In this document: piece after piece, positions 31,962 to 45,100 of the stretch
Layout of the letters: each line of letters opens with the position of its first letter
Position numbering within the stretch: the first letter of the stretch is position 1
Assembly (NCBI GenBank): GCA_021521415.1
Contig: JAIQDT010014666.1
Coordinates: 96,845 to 160,844, forward strand
Length of the DNA stretch: 64,000 nucleotides
From: Bidens hawaiensis
Taxonomy: Eukaryota > Streptophyta > Magnoliopsida > Asterales > Asteraceae
Reading direction: 5' to 3'
Notes under the pieces: generated by a model
Database searches by the model: none
Told to the model about the DNA's origin: nothing
Seen by the model: only the letters and a program-made list of their open reading frames with translations
Translations under genes and position numbers: made by a program

Positions 31962-33982
31962 GAACTTGAATCCAAATAGTATCTAACATATCTTCCATCC
32001 AGAAAAGTATATTCTTAATATGAATCTAATACCCTAAATACTTGTATTATAAAGTTGCTGTATATAATCAACCTCAGGAACATGTTTGCGAAAGTTGCAA
32101 AATGAAATTACACATATATAATAATTAATAAACAAACAATATATGATGATGAAGATAATAATAACAACAACAATACCTCTTATTGTGACCTTCAAGCATC
32201 AAAATGAAATCCAACCCACAATATATAGATTGTGTCGCGGCCACCACGAAATAGGGATCTGAAGTGCTTAACCCGAATACTCAGCCCCTATTATCTATTG
32301 GTGCTTGTACCTTCAAAACTTAATATCATTACAAAATTATCATTTTTAAACCCCATATATTAAAAAAAACATATTACTAATCATCACCATGAGGTTGAAA
32401 CTTTCTCATAAACTCATCAAATATTTTTTTCCTCCTTTCTTTAGTTATTGCATTCCTTTTCCATTCATCGTACTCGTTCTTCCAGCTCGTTTATTAATTT
32501 CCTTTAATTTTGTAGTTGTTTTCTTTCATTTCGGCTCAAACTTTTTGAACCTAAAAGTTGATAAAATATTAGAATTGTCACAAGTACAAATAATAAGTAA
32601 TCCTTTTACTCTCGCACCAGCATGGGTTAGGCGTTCTCATGTGATTTTTTACACAACTCATGGACTTGCAGCAAGTCTTCTATCATTAACTGATCAAAAA
32701 CAAGAAGAAAAGCTGATGAACTTTCTTTTTGTTTAACCGAACACGTTATATAACCTATATATGATGTAAACACATGAGCAAGAATATACAACAAAAGGCT
32801 TACCTAAGGAATTCTCAAACATATTCAATCCAACAGCAATTGGCTGCAAGAGGGAAACAATAATGGACATAAAAATGTAAAGATTATAATAAACGAAAAG
32901 TCATAATTCCTTTTAAGACACCAACAAGGATGATTATGGACATATATAAATAAGTATAAAGTTATAGAATTACATAGTAGTTCTTGATCTATCAACATCA
33001 GTTCCTAGCCTGCATCAAGGTTTTTGTCTATTAGCCAAGGTCTTGAATTAAAAGAGAATATGAAATGTGAGTTAAAACATTCAAATTATGAAGATTAATT
33101 TGGGATGCATAAGTATCAATTAGCAAACGGTGGCAGAAACTAAAGCAAAAAAAGTACATATCTAAGTGCAAAGATTAACCTAGACAGTTGACAGTAGATG
33201 AGGAAAGAATGTCAGCGAAGATGAGGTTTGCAATATCACACCTCGTTTACGATGTGTAGCCAATTTGAGACACGACTTTGGTGGTGGTTAATCGGCTGTG
33301 AGGATTGGTTCCGAGGAGTTGAAATTTTTAGAGAGGAGACAAGGGAAAATTGGGAGGGATGTGATTTTGATGGGTTTGGAAATTAATTTTTAGGAGGGGA
33401 AGTGAAAATTGAGCGGGAGATGAATAAATTTTGAGTTTAAAAATTTAATTATGATTAAATACATTTAATTAAAATTTAATTTTTTTAATCCCTTCTCACT
33501 TGTCCCAACAAGAGATCGTTGGTGGGGGTGACATGACGTGTGACGTCTACATACACGTGTTCTCAGCCGGAAGACTTTGGGTGCAACTTGCATTTAGAAA
33601 CTCGATGGTTCATAGAATTCTCCAATTCACATAATCGTATTTTGTTAAGTACTTCATTGACGCGTGAGTCGATATATCTGTTGTCGAGTGTCATTTAGGG
33701 TTACAAGAGGCCATGTGCAACGCGCTTATCGTAACTAGGGAAACATGGCACGGACCCCTTAAGTATTGTTTTCCTTGATAGTATGTGAGATTTTAACCTA
33801 AAACCTCTCTCAAACTCGGATGTTTAAAAGTTTCTTTTTTCTTTTTATGAATGAACCACCTAACCTCATTAGCATTCAATTTAATTTTTATATATAGTAG
33901 TCATATAACTCAAAATTATGAAATCCGGATTTTTATGATTTCAGTTATATATTAGATATATGTGTGTATATATATATATATA
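31962..33982. other. Intergenic or decayed element DNA
   Basis: No supported gene. A 115-codon frame at 32389-32736 (+) is hydrophobic and T-rich and looks like chance. The G/A-rich stretch 33290-33420 may be a former exon or leader. A (TA)n tract lies at 33960-33982. Confidence 0.4.
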
Positions 33983-34489
33983 GGATCAGGATCATGAGAA
34001 AACCTTTTTGAAATTGAGAACTATGAGAACCATTTTGGACTACAAAAAACCCAAAAATAAAAAAAAATCATAAAATAAAAAAAAACACAAAAATCAAAAA
34101 TGTAAAAAAACCAAAATTCTTATTTTATCATTCCGGTTTCATAAAAAAAACTCGGTTTAGCTAAATTATATACACATATGTATACTATATACATATATGT
34201 ACATTTACATGATTTTTTTGTACACATGTGTATAATTTAAGATAAATGATATTGTGCATATGTGTATATTACGTAACTAAAGATTATATAAAACTATACA
34301 TATGTGTATAATACGATGGTTTTTTTTTTATTTTTTTTATTTTTTTTAATGAAACCAGAATGAAATATAAGAATTTTGGTTTTTTTACTTTTTTAAAATT
34401 TTTGTTATTTTTTGTTTTATGATTTTTTTAAAGGTGTTTTTAGTGGTTCAAAATGGTTCTCAATTTGCAAAGGGTTCTCTTAGGATCCT

Positions 34490-34494
<5 letters not shown>
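33983..34494. mobile_element. MITE inserted in (TA)n DNA
   Basis: Inverted ends: GGATCAGGATCATGAGAAAA on the left and GGGTAAGGATCCTAAGAGAA as the inverse of the right, then a shared AAATTGAGAAC on both sides. TA repeats lie on both sides (33965-33982 and 34495-34520), so the target duplication is hidden. The interior has repeated ATACACATATGT palindromes and poly-A/poly-T arms that also pair. It is non-coding. A TA or longer (TA)n duplication would fit Mariner or MULE-like elements. Confidence 0.8.
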
Positions 34495-34525
<31 letters not shown>

Positions 34526-34542
34526 GTTTTAAAACATAAGTT

Positions 34543-34612
34543 GACAAAATGACTCCTTGGTGTAAGTCTTTGAATCAAAGGTCATGAGTTCAAATCTCAT
34601 CATTGGTGTTTT
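34543..34612 (+). repeat. tRNA-like (SINE head) sequence
   Basis: GACTCCTTGGTGTAAG and, 30 bases on, GAGTTCAAATCTCAT resemble polymerase III A and B boxes. A T-rich tail follows (34606-34618). It is probably a decayed SINE or tRNA pseudogene. Confidence 0.45.
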
Positions 34613-34679
34613 TTTTATAAAAAGACTTTCCTTTGTGTTTTATATGAACTACTTTAGTAACTTATAATAATAATAATAA

Positions 34680-35012
34680 TCTACCTATTCTAATAAAGTA
34701 AAATAATTGTGACACTTGTCAGTTTGTGGTTAATCCTCAAAATGTTATTAGTATAGGTAGATAAGACTGTTGTAATAGTTGAATGACAATGTGTTTATAA
34801 GGACAACATGAAAGCTACTCAAATAGAAAAATCTGACGTCTTTTTTGTCTATAACCGGGTATGGAATGCATAACATTTTTGTGAAAACTATTTGTAATAC
34901 ATTTTTTTACATAATATAAAAAGACGTAATTATATTTTTTTTTTGTTTTAAATTATTTATTGTAATTCATACATTAATTTATCCCGTGTAACACACGGGT
35001 TTCTAAAGCTAA
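34680..35012 (+). mobile_element. Non-autonomous Helitron, 333 bp
   Basis: Starts TCTACCTATTC after an A and ends CTAA before a T, the exact A/T insertion rule of Helitrons, with no target duplication. The 3' end has a perfect hairpin, CCCGTGT-AAC-ACACGGG (34983-34999), then 9 bases to CTAA (35009-35012). It sits in an (AAT)n tract and has no Rep/helicase coding capacity, so it would need proteins in trans to move. Confidence 0.85.
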
Positions 35013-36996
35013 TAATAATAATAATTTAACAATATATTACTTTGCTTTGGTCTATATTAGGCTTTGAAAATGCAACTCAATTGGTAAAATTATCAAATTA
35101 TTTATCACATAATTAAAAACGTGATTTAAGAAACTTTTTTTTTACGCTCATTCCGAACCCTAAAGTTTTAAGGGATTCTCAGATGTGACCCTGATTACAT
35201 TCATCTTAATTGATTAGTTTATATAAATCTAAAGTAAAATAATGGTTTCTCCCCCAGATTATGGGACGTCACATATATATTTTTCAACGTACCATCGATT
35301 TAATTTTATGTATTAAGCTGCCAATACTAGAAAAGAACAATATCACATACGAAAGGAACATAACTAGCTTGATATTTTATCAATATTCTCCATCAAAACA
35401 ATACAACGTCACTAGATGTTAGTTGTTAGAATTTCTAATCGTTATTAATAAAAAATGTTATGTCAAAAGGTTAGATACCGAAAACCTCAATCGACCGACG
35501 TTAAAGTTTAAACCAACATACCTACTAATCATTATATATGTAAGAGGTAAATAAACTCCACCGAGGGGTCCGCTGATCCAACCAAATTGATATTATGACA
35601 ATACACAAAAGATTTTTTTTAAATAAATAAGATTCGTCTTTGATTGATGTGTGATGAAGATTAAACACACGTCACTTCTTAAATTCCTCACTCGCTCGTG
35701 GAATAACCCGGCTACAAATCGTAGGCAAATATATTAATACTTGATATAGACAATGGATGATAGTCTCAACTATGTTGTAGGGTTTAAACCAGTCGATTTG
35801 AGTTCAAGCTCGTCTTAGTTGGAGCATGATATATTTTGGATGATGGACTGTTAGAAGTATCAAACTTCATATTCTCTTTTAATCTTTCATGTGTAGGTGT
35901 CACACTTATTAAAAATTTATTATATACATTAAGTTTAATGTTTTTGAGAGGTTTGATTTTTATCCATCTCTCTGTTGTAACTGGATCCTTTTATTTAATA
36001 TTTGGATTTCTCTTGGACCGGCTTACAAAAGCTTTAGACATAAGGACTAGCTAGGACCTTCAACCACATGTAAAGGAGCATCGATCTTTTCACATCTTGA
36101 TAACTGCTACGCTGTAGACCATTTTGTAATTTACATAGATAATAGGTGGATGACCGAAATATATATATATATGCATTCGCTTTCATCACGAGACCTTCTG
36201 GCCATCAAATTTCTTGCTTGAGTTAAATCCTGGCCACGAACCGATTCTTTCACTTTCCTGATCTTGATACTTCAATTCACCACACCCAAAAATCCTATTG
36301 GATTGGTCACCAAAAAGTTAAACAAGTGGCACAACTTGTTCCAGCCACCTTCTCATTTTACGTTGTAGTCTTGGTATTAATCTATCATGTGAACTTGTAA
36401 GCAATTTGCCTAGAATACTAGATTAATAGGATTCAAATGCTGAATTGTTGAAACTTGATAATATATTGTTAAATTATTAAATATACGTACACTTACACGT
36501 ACATTACATGCAACTAACGGAATCCCATGGATAGATCCTATAAAGATGACTCTAACGTTCAATACAAAAGCAAATTTCAATAGAGGACCTCGTAAACACT
36601 TTATAGACAGACACACATATACATAGCTAGATGTTGCTTAGTTTGTAACTAGTTTAAAGAAAATGGTAAAAATAGAATAAAAAAACAATAATGTTTCTCT
36701 ATTCACTGTCCCCTTTTTCTTTCTCCACTGTTCCACTTGTGAAAAGAAGAAAACACTCATAATTACATGCACATATGTATGTGTGTGCCTGTATACATCT
36801 AAACAAAAGACTATAATTGCAACAAAATTTTCCATTTTATTAAATCCGAGACATATAGATAGATGTATGCACAAGTGAACATTTAAAGTTTATTTATACA
36901 ATAAAAACAAAGGTTTTTTTGTTACCTACCCTATGCTTAACTTAGCTCCCGCATTTGTGCATGCATGGTCCACGAAGGGGCTAAATTGTAGTCTTA
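35013..36996. other. Intergenic DNA, no gene seen
   Basis: AT-rich with short chance ORFs only. An (AT)n patch lies at 36160-36172. Confidence 0.5.
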
Positions 36997-37080
36997 GGGG
37001 CTGTTTGGTAGCCTCTTAACAATGACCCGTAACCTCTTAATGGTTAAGAGGTAACACTTTGTAGAGAAGAGCGTTACTAC
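36997..37080. mobile_element. One-ended MITE fragment (GGGGCTGTTTGG)
   Basis: TTA followed by GGGGCTGTTTGGTAGCC matches the end of the MITE at 1344. A local foldback (ACCTCTTAATGGTTAAGAGGT, 37031) follows. The opposite end is not recognisable, so it is truncated or decayed. Confidence 0.5.
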
Positions 37081-38462
37081 AAGGCCCGCCCTCACAATAT
37101 AATAGAGATAATAACATTATTTTTCTGTATATATCTGCCCATCTATCTAAATATAACATAACCTTTTTAATACATCCATTTCTTAAAAGAGCATGCAAGT
37201 TGCGTATGTACATCAGAACATGTAATATGGATTTCAAACCTGTATGAACGGACTGAGAATTTGAAAAGTAGCTAGGATTGAATGAACAGAAACGAAGAAT
37301 GAAACATGTGCAGAACCGCAGAATCTGACATCAACGAAAAAGTACTAGCATCAACCGCACAATGCCCACTCGATCTCTTGTTAACAACTATTTCCTGTAA
37401 AATAACTAACTAATGTACTTATACTAGATATGCAACACAAATCATATTTGATTTCGAAATAAGGAAAAAATGTCCAGTTAATTAATTCAACACTAGTATT
37501 CAAGAAATTAAGAGAAAACGATACATTTAGTTTTATTATTTCTTTACAAGATTCACCTATATATGATAGCTAGAAAAAGTTAGAAATGAGCACTTTATCA
37601 TTAAGAAAAAATTCAGTCAATGGTTAATTATTTTTCTAAGACTGTCCATATATAACGTTACAACATATTCTTTCTACATTCATGCATAGTTAACACTTAA
37701 CACGCCACATCAAAATTGAATTAATTAATTGGTTCCACGTTTCTCATACGAAAATCACTTGTAATGGGGGCAACAAAGGGGCGATAAACCACAATGGGGC
37801 ATCATAGAGAGGGGTTTCGAAGCCCCGTTTCCTACATCACACTGATAAAGGATAGCCTTAACAAAAGACATGGAAAAAAATAAACGTACTCCTTCAGCAA
37901 CAACTAATCCAACGTTCACATGATTAGCTTCACATAACTCGTCAACATATGGACCAATTCTTTTGCTGACCCGTTCTATCTGCATGAACCCCATCAGTGT
38001 TGGCGTAAGGTTTGGAACGAACGTGTGTCACATATGAAAATCGGTGAATGGCTCCAAGCCAACGTAGCCTACACTAAGACGGGTGTAGGTTACGCCCCTT
38101 ACAACACTATTTCATATTTTTTCAACTTTAACAACTCATTTTGATCAGGGCCGTATCTGAGAATTTAAATACCTCGGCCGAGCCAAAATAAAAGGCCCAT
38201 AGGCCTTAACGAAAATTTTTTATTCGTTAATGTACATAGATAAAACTTCTATCGACCGATTTATTATAAGCAGAAACCATTCTGAGCATGCAATTATCTC
38301 ATAAACCATTGCAAATAACATTATCTATAACACCAAAAAACATATATATGTAATATGTATAAAAAAGTTTGTGCCCCCGAAACTTATGTGCCACGGCCGA
38401 TGATGCAACTCGCACGCCCTCCGAGCCTCCCCTGATTCTAATCATACACTTTAAACGATCAA
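37081..38462. other. Intergenic DNA, no gene seen
   Basis: No supported gene. A short frame at 37755-37994 (-) has no recognisable domain and lies in sequence with GGGGC-rich phrases similar to 44450-44520. Confidence 0.45.
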
Positions 38463-38800
38463 CACTGCTAGAAAACAAGTCATTTTCTCACAAAAACTTC
38501 CTACAAATTTCCTACGACAAGTAGTTTCAACAGATTTCCAACAAAAAAATAAGCTCAAACTTTGCTACAATATTATCTAATAAACATTATGAATAGTTTT
38601 TATAGGAAAATTGTAGGAAGTTTACAACCACATGTTTTTGTAGCAATTTTGTAAGAAAAGTTGTTGGAAAACGGTTGAAAACGATTTTCAAGCATGTGTT
38701 TTTCCAACAACTTTTTTGTTAGAAAATTGTTAGAAACTGAATTTTTCCAACAACTTTCCTACAATTCGGTTGTAGAAAAACATCTCTTTTTCTATTAATG
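38463..38800. mobile_element. CACTA MITE, 338 bp, CAA target duplication
   Basis: Left end CACTGCTAGAAAACAAG; the inverse of the right end is CATTAATAGAAAAAGAG. CAA flanks both sides (38460-38462 and 38801-38803), the 3-base duplication of CACTA elements. The interior carries many TTTCCAAC/TTTCCTAC/TTGTAGG motifs in both orientations, so the whole unit folds into a hairpin. It has no transposase. Confidence 0.8.
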
Positions 38801-38803
38801 CAA

Positions 38804-39945
38804 TGAACCCATTATCTTGATTCACGTAATCATATTTACACGTCTTAACGGGTTAAACCCAATAGTTAACTGCATTACTTACATTATTATCCACGAAAAG
38901 GCCAAGAGTACCATTAAGATCATTACCCATGCACTTAATTTGCTATCAAATAACAAGACAAAATCCCATTAAAACATCCTACTAGCTAGTCTTAACGAGT
39001 CGAGACTCCAAAGTAAACATACCATTTTTCTTATAATCCAACTAAAGTGTCAAGATCCCAATCAAACATCCTATAATTAATCTTATCAACATTAACATCA
39101 GCAAGCTGTCAACTTATTGACATGGACACCTAAACAATAATATATTAGCTGATCTAGTAAACAATTTAATTAATTGCATTTCACATACTTATTAGTTTTA
39201 AAAATGTATTTTCTAGCATTTGACCGCGTACCATTGAAGGCTTTAGCCGCACACTTGAACGATAACCCAGAAAGTCAAGGGAATGGTTGGATAATTGGTT
39301 TATTTTTATATAAATCCTTCCTGGGTGAGACCACAGGTAAAAATAAGATTTCCAGAAATTGACAAAGTAATATTTCCATTTAGTCATCAAAAGAAACGTC
39401 CCTTTTGAAGCAAGAATTGCTTTTCCTTGATACCTAACATAATGCTCAGTACTTACGTTTCCCCTAGAGTTATTTTTAGCTAATACCGGCCAATAGCAAT
39501 ATGCATGATTTTAGATAATATGTATTGACAAATTTTGAAAGCTCACCATTTTTGAATTTATTATAGCATTGCCTCGGTCAAAATTCAATTAGTTGTAAGT
39601 ATATTAATAAAAGCATTGCAAACAATGATTTGAACTTCTATTATTATAGCCATTTATTTAATTCACATGTTTGTAAACTAAAAGGAAACAATTTACACCC
39701 GACCAAACAAGGAGGGTCACACTATTTGCTGATTACTGTTCAAAAACCACACCTATTTCGTATTCAAAAGTTTTTAGTGACAATAAAGCCTGTTCTAAAC
39801 AGTTTCTATGAATTTACTTTATTTACACAAATACAACACACATGTGTATATAGTATATAGAAGGGTGGGAGTGTATGAAGATTTATGAAGAGAGATCGAT
39901 AGGGAATGTCAAAAGTAGGGAGTCATAGCATAATTACTCTAGTTA
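38804..39945. other. Intergenic DNA, no gene seen
   Basis: No supported gene or element ends; short ORFs look like chance. Confidence 0.5.
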
Positions 39946-39948
39946 TAA

Positions 39949-41782
39949 GGCTATGCGGTATACACTAGTGGGCAACCCCCACTGGTTGACGTGAATGCTG
40001 ACATGTCACCCCCCACGCGAGGGGTCTCAATGGAACAACCCCACCCCATATTTTGGTCACACGTGACTTGAGGGGAATGACTGTAACAATTCGGATCTTT
40101 CGTATTCGTATTTGTTTACCCGATTCGAGAATGTAATTCGGATCTTTCGTATCAATAAAAAGTGTGCATTTATTAGTGATTAATTGTGTTTAACTTAGTT
40201 TATATTTTCATAACTTTCAGTTATGTCAAATAGCCCTTAGAAACTCTTACAATAGCTTAAAAATGGCTTAAAATGCATTTTTGGAACTTCAATGACTAAA
40301 ACTGTCAAAAATCAAATTTTGGTAAATATGCTCCATAGCGCCGTGCGAACCAACACCTGAACAACCGGTTTTGTTTAAGATCCTCGTTTAATGCTAAATC
40401 TTTCCTTAATCGATCCTAAATCACAAAAATTGAGCTCTAAAAAAAGTAATATGATGTTGAATAGTGTCTAGGTTCATTCCCACCGTTTTCATTAAGATTA
40501 TGTTGATCAAAAGACACAATTTCGTCATAAATGCAATATTCGTTTACCTTAACGAGTCGTTATCTTGTCCATCAAGTTGAACCTCTAGTTATTTAAACGG
40601 ACCACACCTCCAAACCCTAGAAGGTTACAGAAATATCATTCTCCACCGTTTTCTCTTAGCCGCCACCCTTCGGTTCTAGTGTTTTCATCTTCAAAAGCAA
40701 GCAGTCAGCTGACTTTTGTGTTTCCCGAGCTTTGACTCAGTATTTCTCATCATTCTAAACGATTACCGGGTAAGTTGTCTTCTGTAAATTCGTTCATTAA
40801 TGTCCAATGATCAATAAACCTCAATCAATTTCTGAGATTGAGGGGAGTTGATCCGTCAGTTGGACTCTAACCCGTTAAGGGCAAATTGGTCAACAAAGTT
40901 GACTAATCAATTTCTATCACTTATGGTCGGAATTAGCTTTAGGTCCAGAAGACTTTTTGATTCACCATAAAATATTGAGTGTACTTGTTAGAACCCGACT
41001 CCTACTCGAAGTTTGGATTCTGAACAATTCCAGTTCGCTTATATACTGAAAACGTCATAACTTGAATGCTATACATCCGTTTAGATTGATTCCAGAGGCT
41101 ATGTTTTCTTATTGTGCTCTATTTTAATTTGCATAAGTCTTATGTCTGTTTGGATCAGAGCACTCGTCGAGTTAACTTTGCTCGTTTATTCTATCTCTCG
41201 GTTTATTCGCTTATATTATATTTAGTGTAGAAAACTGATGATATTCTCACTCAACATATTGTTGACAAATATTTCTATTTTTTCGTATATTGCAGGTTAT
41301 ACTTTGGTTTGAAGCTAATGTGAAAAAACATTTAGAGATACCTAAAGATAAAATAAAAACAAGATTACTTGTGTTGATTTGGGAATAAACTGTAATTTGC
41401 CTTGAACTTGTGCATCTGTATGAAATTTTGGATTTAATAAATAATTAATTAGATATTGTCATATTTACATTGCATGATAGTATCTTGTGAGCTGTGAATC
41501 ACGGTTCGTGCCTTAGCATTTTCGCCGTAGGTTAAGGTGTGACAATGACCATGGTCATTCGGATCATTCACCCAATGTTGGTGGGGCCAACCTTTTTAAT
41601 GGCTTAATTTCCTTTAAAAAACTAGTTTAATAAAAAAAAGGTAGAAAATGGATAATGATAAAGAATGAGGAGAATGATGTATTTCCTTGGTTAAATGGTG
41701 TTGAAGGATTATGTTGAATGATGAGGGGAAAGGTAATGTAACGAATGAAGTAAATAGTGTTAAGGGTGTATACCCCTTAGCC
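39949..41782. mobile_element. PIF/Harbinger MITE, interrupted by a solo LTR
   Basis: Left end GGCTATGCGGTATACAC; the inverse of the right end is GGCTAAGGGGTATACAC. TAA flanks both sides (39946-39948 and 41783-41785). Without the 1463-bp LTR and its 5-bp duplication the MITE is about 366 bp. It is non-coding. The ends are related to the MITE at 3539-3822. Confidence 0.87.
40082..41544 (+). repeat. Solo LTR, Ty3/gypsy type
   Basis: 1463 bp from TGTAACAATTCGG to TTAAGGTGTGACA with a perfect 5-bp duplication ATGAC (40077-40081 and 41545-41549). No primer site or internal sequence is next to it, so the internal region was removed by LTR-LTR recombination. The 3' end GTGTGACA is shared with many plant chromovirus LTRs. 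A short direct repeat, AATTCGGATCTTTCGTAT, lies at its start (40088 and 40136). Confidence 0.9.
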
Positions 41783-41785
41783 TAA

Positions 41786-41883
41786 GAAGACTAATTACTC
41801 TAATTATAAATAACGTAATTCGTAGTGTAACTAAAGCAATTATTATATATAAGTTGAGTTTAATATCATTATAGTGTAATTTA
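41786..41883. other. Short AT-rich spacer
   Basis: AT-rich DNA between the MITE and the LINE tail. Nothing recognised. Confidence 0.5.
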
Positions 41884-42190
41884 TCTTTTTTTTGAAAGAT
41901 AACTTTTATAAACAAACGACCAATAACTCAAGCTTCAAGAAGGAGAAAGAGCTGAGGCAAAGCAAAAACTATTACATCACCTCAAATTTACACCACGAAT
42001 TTCAATCTACACAACCTTTTTTATATCTGCATCTAAACCAAAGAAAGCTCAGAATTTTTATCTCCGCCACCACTTCCGTAACCTTCAACTTTTTATCCAA
42101 AAATATGCAATCATTTCTAGCTTTTCAAATATTCCACAACGAGATGAACATGATCCCCTGAAATGCTATCATCTTAACTCCTTTCAGCCC
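41884..42190 (-). pseudogene. LINE (L1-type) 3' end, 5'-truncated
   Basis: The minus strand encodes the typical C-terminus of plant L1 ORF2: FISLWNI, stop, KARNDCIFLDKKLKVTEVV, then ILSFLWFRCRYKKG and NSWCKFEV. Two in-frame TGA codons stand where relatives have Trp. A 3' UTR follows and ends in a T run on the + strand (41886-41893), the poly(A) tail. Only about 300 bp remain, as is usual for 5'-truncated LINE insertions. I could not define the target duplication. Confidence 0.8.
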
Positions 42191-45100
42191 CACTGATTGA
42201 TGCATATTGTAGAAAATGTTATTAAAAAAAGTAATTAATTTATATAACTAAAATAAATGTTATTGTAGTATAATTACTTTAGTTATAACACATGTAATAT
42301 TAGCATAAGTAATGTAACTTTTATACTAGAGTAAATATTATTGTATTGTAATTACTCTACTTATATAAATTACTAGTGTTTTTTCTAACGCGCTGCACCG
42401 AGCAGGTCGGTAATATTTGGTTGTTGGTAAAACCTAAACATTGTAAGTCCCGATTTTGAGGCGGTAAGGTGACACAAGTTCGGTCAGTTTTGTTATGTGT
42501 GTTATGGTATCAGAACTAAAACAAAAACAATTTAAAAACTGAGGTGGACCAATTTGGTGGTGCCAGTCAGTAAAGCTCGGGTGTTGGTAAAACTTGAGTG
42601 TTGTCGATCCCGGGCGTTGAGCGATGAATCTACCCAAATTTGGCCGGTCTCCGTCACATTTGTTACGATACTGAAACTAAAAAAATAAAAACAAATATAA
42701 AAACATGGTATTCGGTCAGTTTCGTTACTGTACCGATACTAAAACAAAATGCGTTGATTGTACACAAATTCAGTCGGTTTCACTTAACAACACAACTATC
42801 TGGTCCACACCAAAGTTAATGTTGAAAAACAAATCATTCTAATATACACAAAAACAAAAATAACACTTAAAAATTGAAACCAACAACTAAGGCATCAAAG
42901 ATTCAAACCCGAGTTCCAAACAGGTACAAACATTTACCCTTACCAAGAAAACCATCCAGCTGACACCAATGCATATGCTTAAACATCAAAACCATTACTA
43001 CACATACAAAAACATAAATAACAAACTTTATGATATCAAAGTTCTCAATTATACTAATTAGATAATTATGTTACAAAACCATGATGAGTTATTTACGCTT
43101 TTGCTACTGTGTCCTTTTTCTTTCTATTTGAAGTCATAACAAGATATATAGTGTCCATTGTTGTCCGTGGGGCGCTCGTTCGTGTTGTTTGATGAAAGAC
43201 GAGACACATGGAGAGAAAGCATGACCAAACTTTTGAAAAGATGTTTCATCCTATCAAACTCGATCGATTCCAACGAGTTTATCTACTGTTGTCACGTAAG
43301 AAAGCCATATTAAAGATTTGCCACCATGTATATATACTTGGCTCAAAAACATTAATCAATTAAAATGCGCAAGGCCCTACCAACTTATACACTTGAACGG
43401 TAGGGATACCCATATGAAAATGATGTTTGTGGACACAGATAAAACAAAGGTCAAAGTGAAATATATATATTTAATGGCCTTGCTAGGGCCTGATCGAGTC
43501 TATGCAATGGTCGAACCTGTTCTAATGTCGTATAAGCTAATTAAAGTTGGAATATTTCACTGACATGTTATAAACTTTATCATGTGCGGAAAAATCTTCT
43601 CTCTTAATACAAAACTAGGTCGCAAACAACAATAATCCCAAAAAGGTAAATGCATAGAATAGTATCGATACTCGTATAGCTTATAATGATAAAAAATATT
43701 TTAAACAACTTGTAGTCGGTTGGTAAAAACTCATGCGACGTGACTGCGATTCAATGCAAATTCGGCCGGTATCGGATTGTACCGGAAATAGACCAAAATA
43801 TAAATTTGTCAACGTCAAAATATAACAAAATAGCATATATATTTTTAAAAAATAAAACAAAATAACATTATGTATAATTATTATTGATATACGTTAGTAA
43901 TTTGTGCGTAACTATAGTGACGTATATATATACCCCTAACCTTGAATATTATGTGGCTTCGTATACTGTACCTAGAAAAGTAAAAACGTTTTATATAATA
44001 ACATCTATATATATATACTCACACGTGTATGAGAGAGAGATTAATCCATAAATAATTGGTTTAGGGTTGTACATCTAGATATGCGTTAATGGTGGATGAC
44101 ACAACCACACGATCCTGAAACTCATAATCATGAATGTAACGATCAAATCTCCTTTTCTTTTCTTTTTCATATCCACCATAGATATGCGTGTTAATTGTCA
44201 TAACAAGTCTTTTAATCACTTTGCATAAAACAGCTGTTAGAGCAGTTTGCTCGTTGTTTGCCTTCTGTTTTCGTATAAACAATATAAACAATCAATAAAT
44301 TAACATATTGTTGTTTAAAAAAAAGAAATTAATAAGACTGCTAATTTTGATAAAGTACCTGGCTAGATAAATTTTAGTCATGTTACTTTAAAGTCATAGA
44401 AATGAATCTAAAACATTATGCGAAATGTGGCGGCAAATTGGGTGATAAGTTGGGTTTTGGGGCGAGAACACCGTGCACGGGGCGATAAGGGGGCGAAAAT
44501 GGGGCAGGGCAACGAGAAGTTATCGCCTGGATGGGATTTGGATTTAATACTATTATATTAGTATTTGTGTGTGTGTAATATATATACCTATATATATTGG
44601 GCTACCACACCATTACACCCATAAAACAAAAACATCACATTTGCTAACTGGACATCACATGACACAAATCGTCTCATTTTGTAGCCCCTCGACTACTATT
44701 ATTTATTTAAATGTTAAGACTTTGGAAATAATATTAATAAATATATAATAAAACCCCACAATAAAAATGCTGTAGACTTGCCCTTCACCAACCCATTAAA
44801 TCAGACAACGACAAATGCAAGGACTCAAAATGTGTGAATATTTCCACAAATACAGGGTTTTTGAAAGCACCATGAGAAGCTAGTAAGTTGTTTATTGTAT
44901 TCATTTTTTTAATTAACTCTCCATTCATATTATGATCATTCTGATAAGCAGGTTCTTAGTAGCTAGATCCATGCTCCGTAGGCGACAAAAATAGTTCTGT
45001 GCAACTTCTAAGAACAATGACCTAATTTTAGCCGGTACCCACCAATGATTATTCAGAAAAATGGTCATAGTATTAGTTTGGCCTACATTGTGATACTGAT

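Noticed and set aside
32389..32736. 115-codon hydrophobic ORF
   Set aside because: T-rich low-complexity composition, no domain and no splice context; likely chance.
43318..43563. 81-codon ORF
   Set aside because: No recognisable domain, AT-rich codon use and no neighbouring exons.
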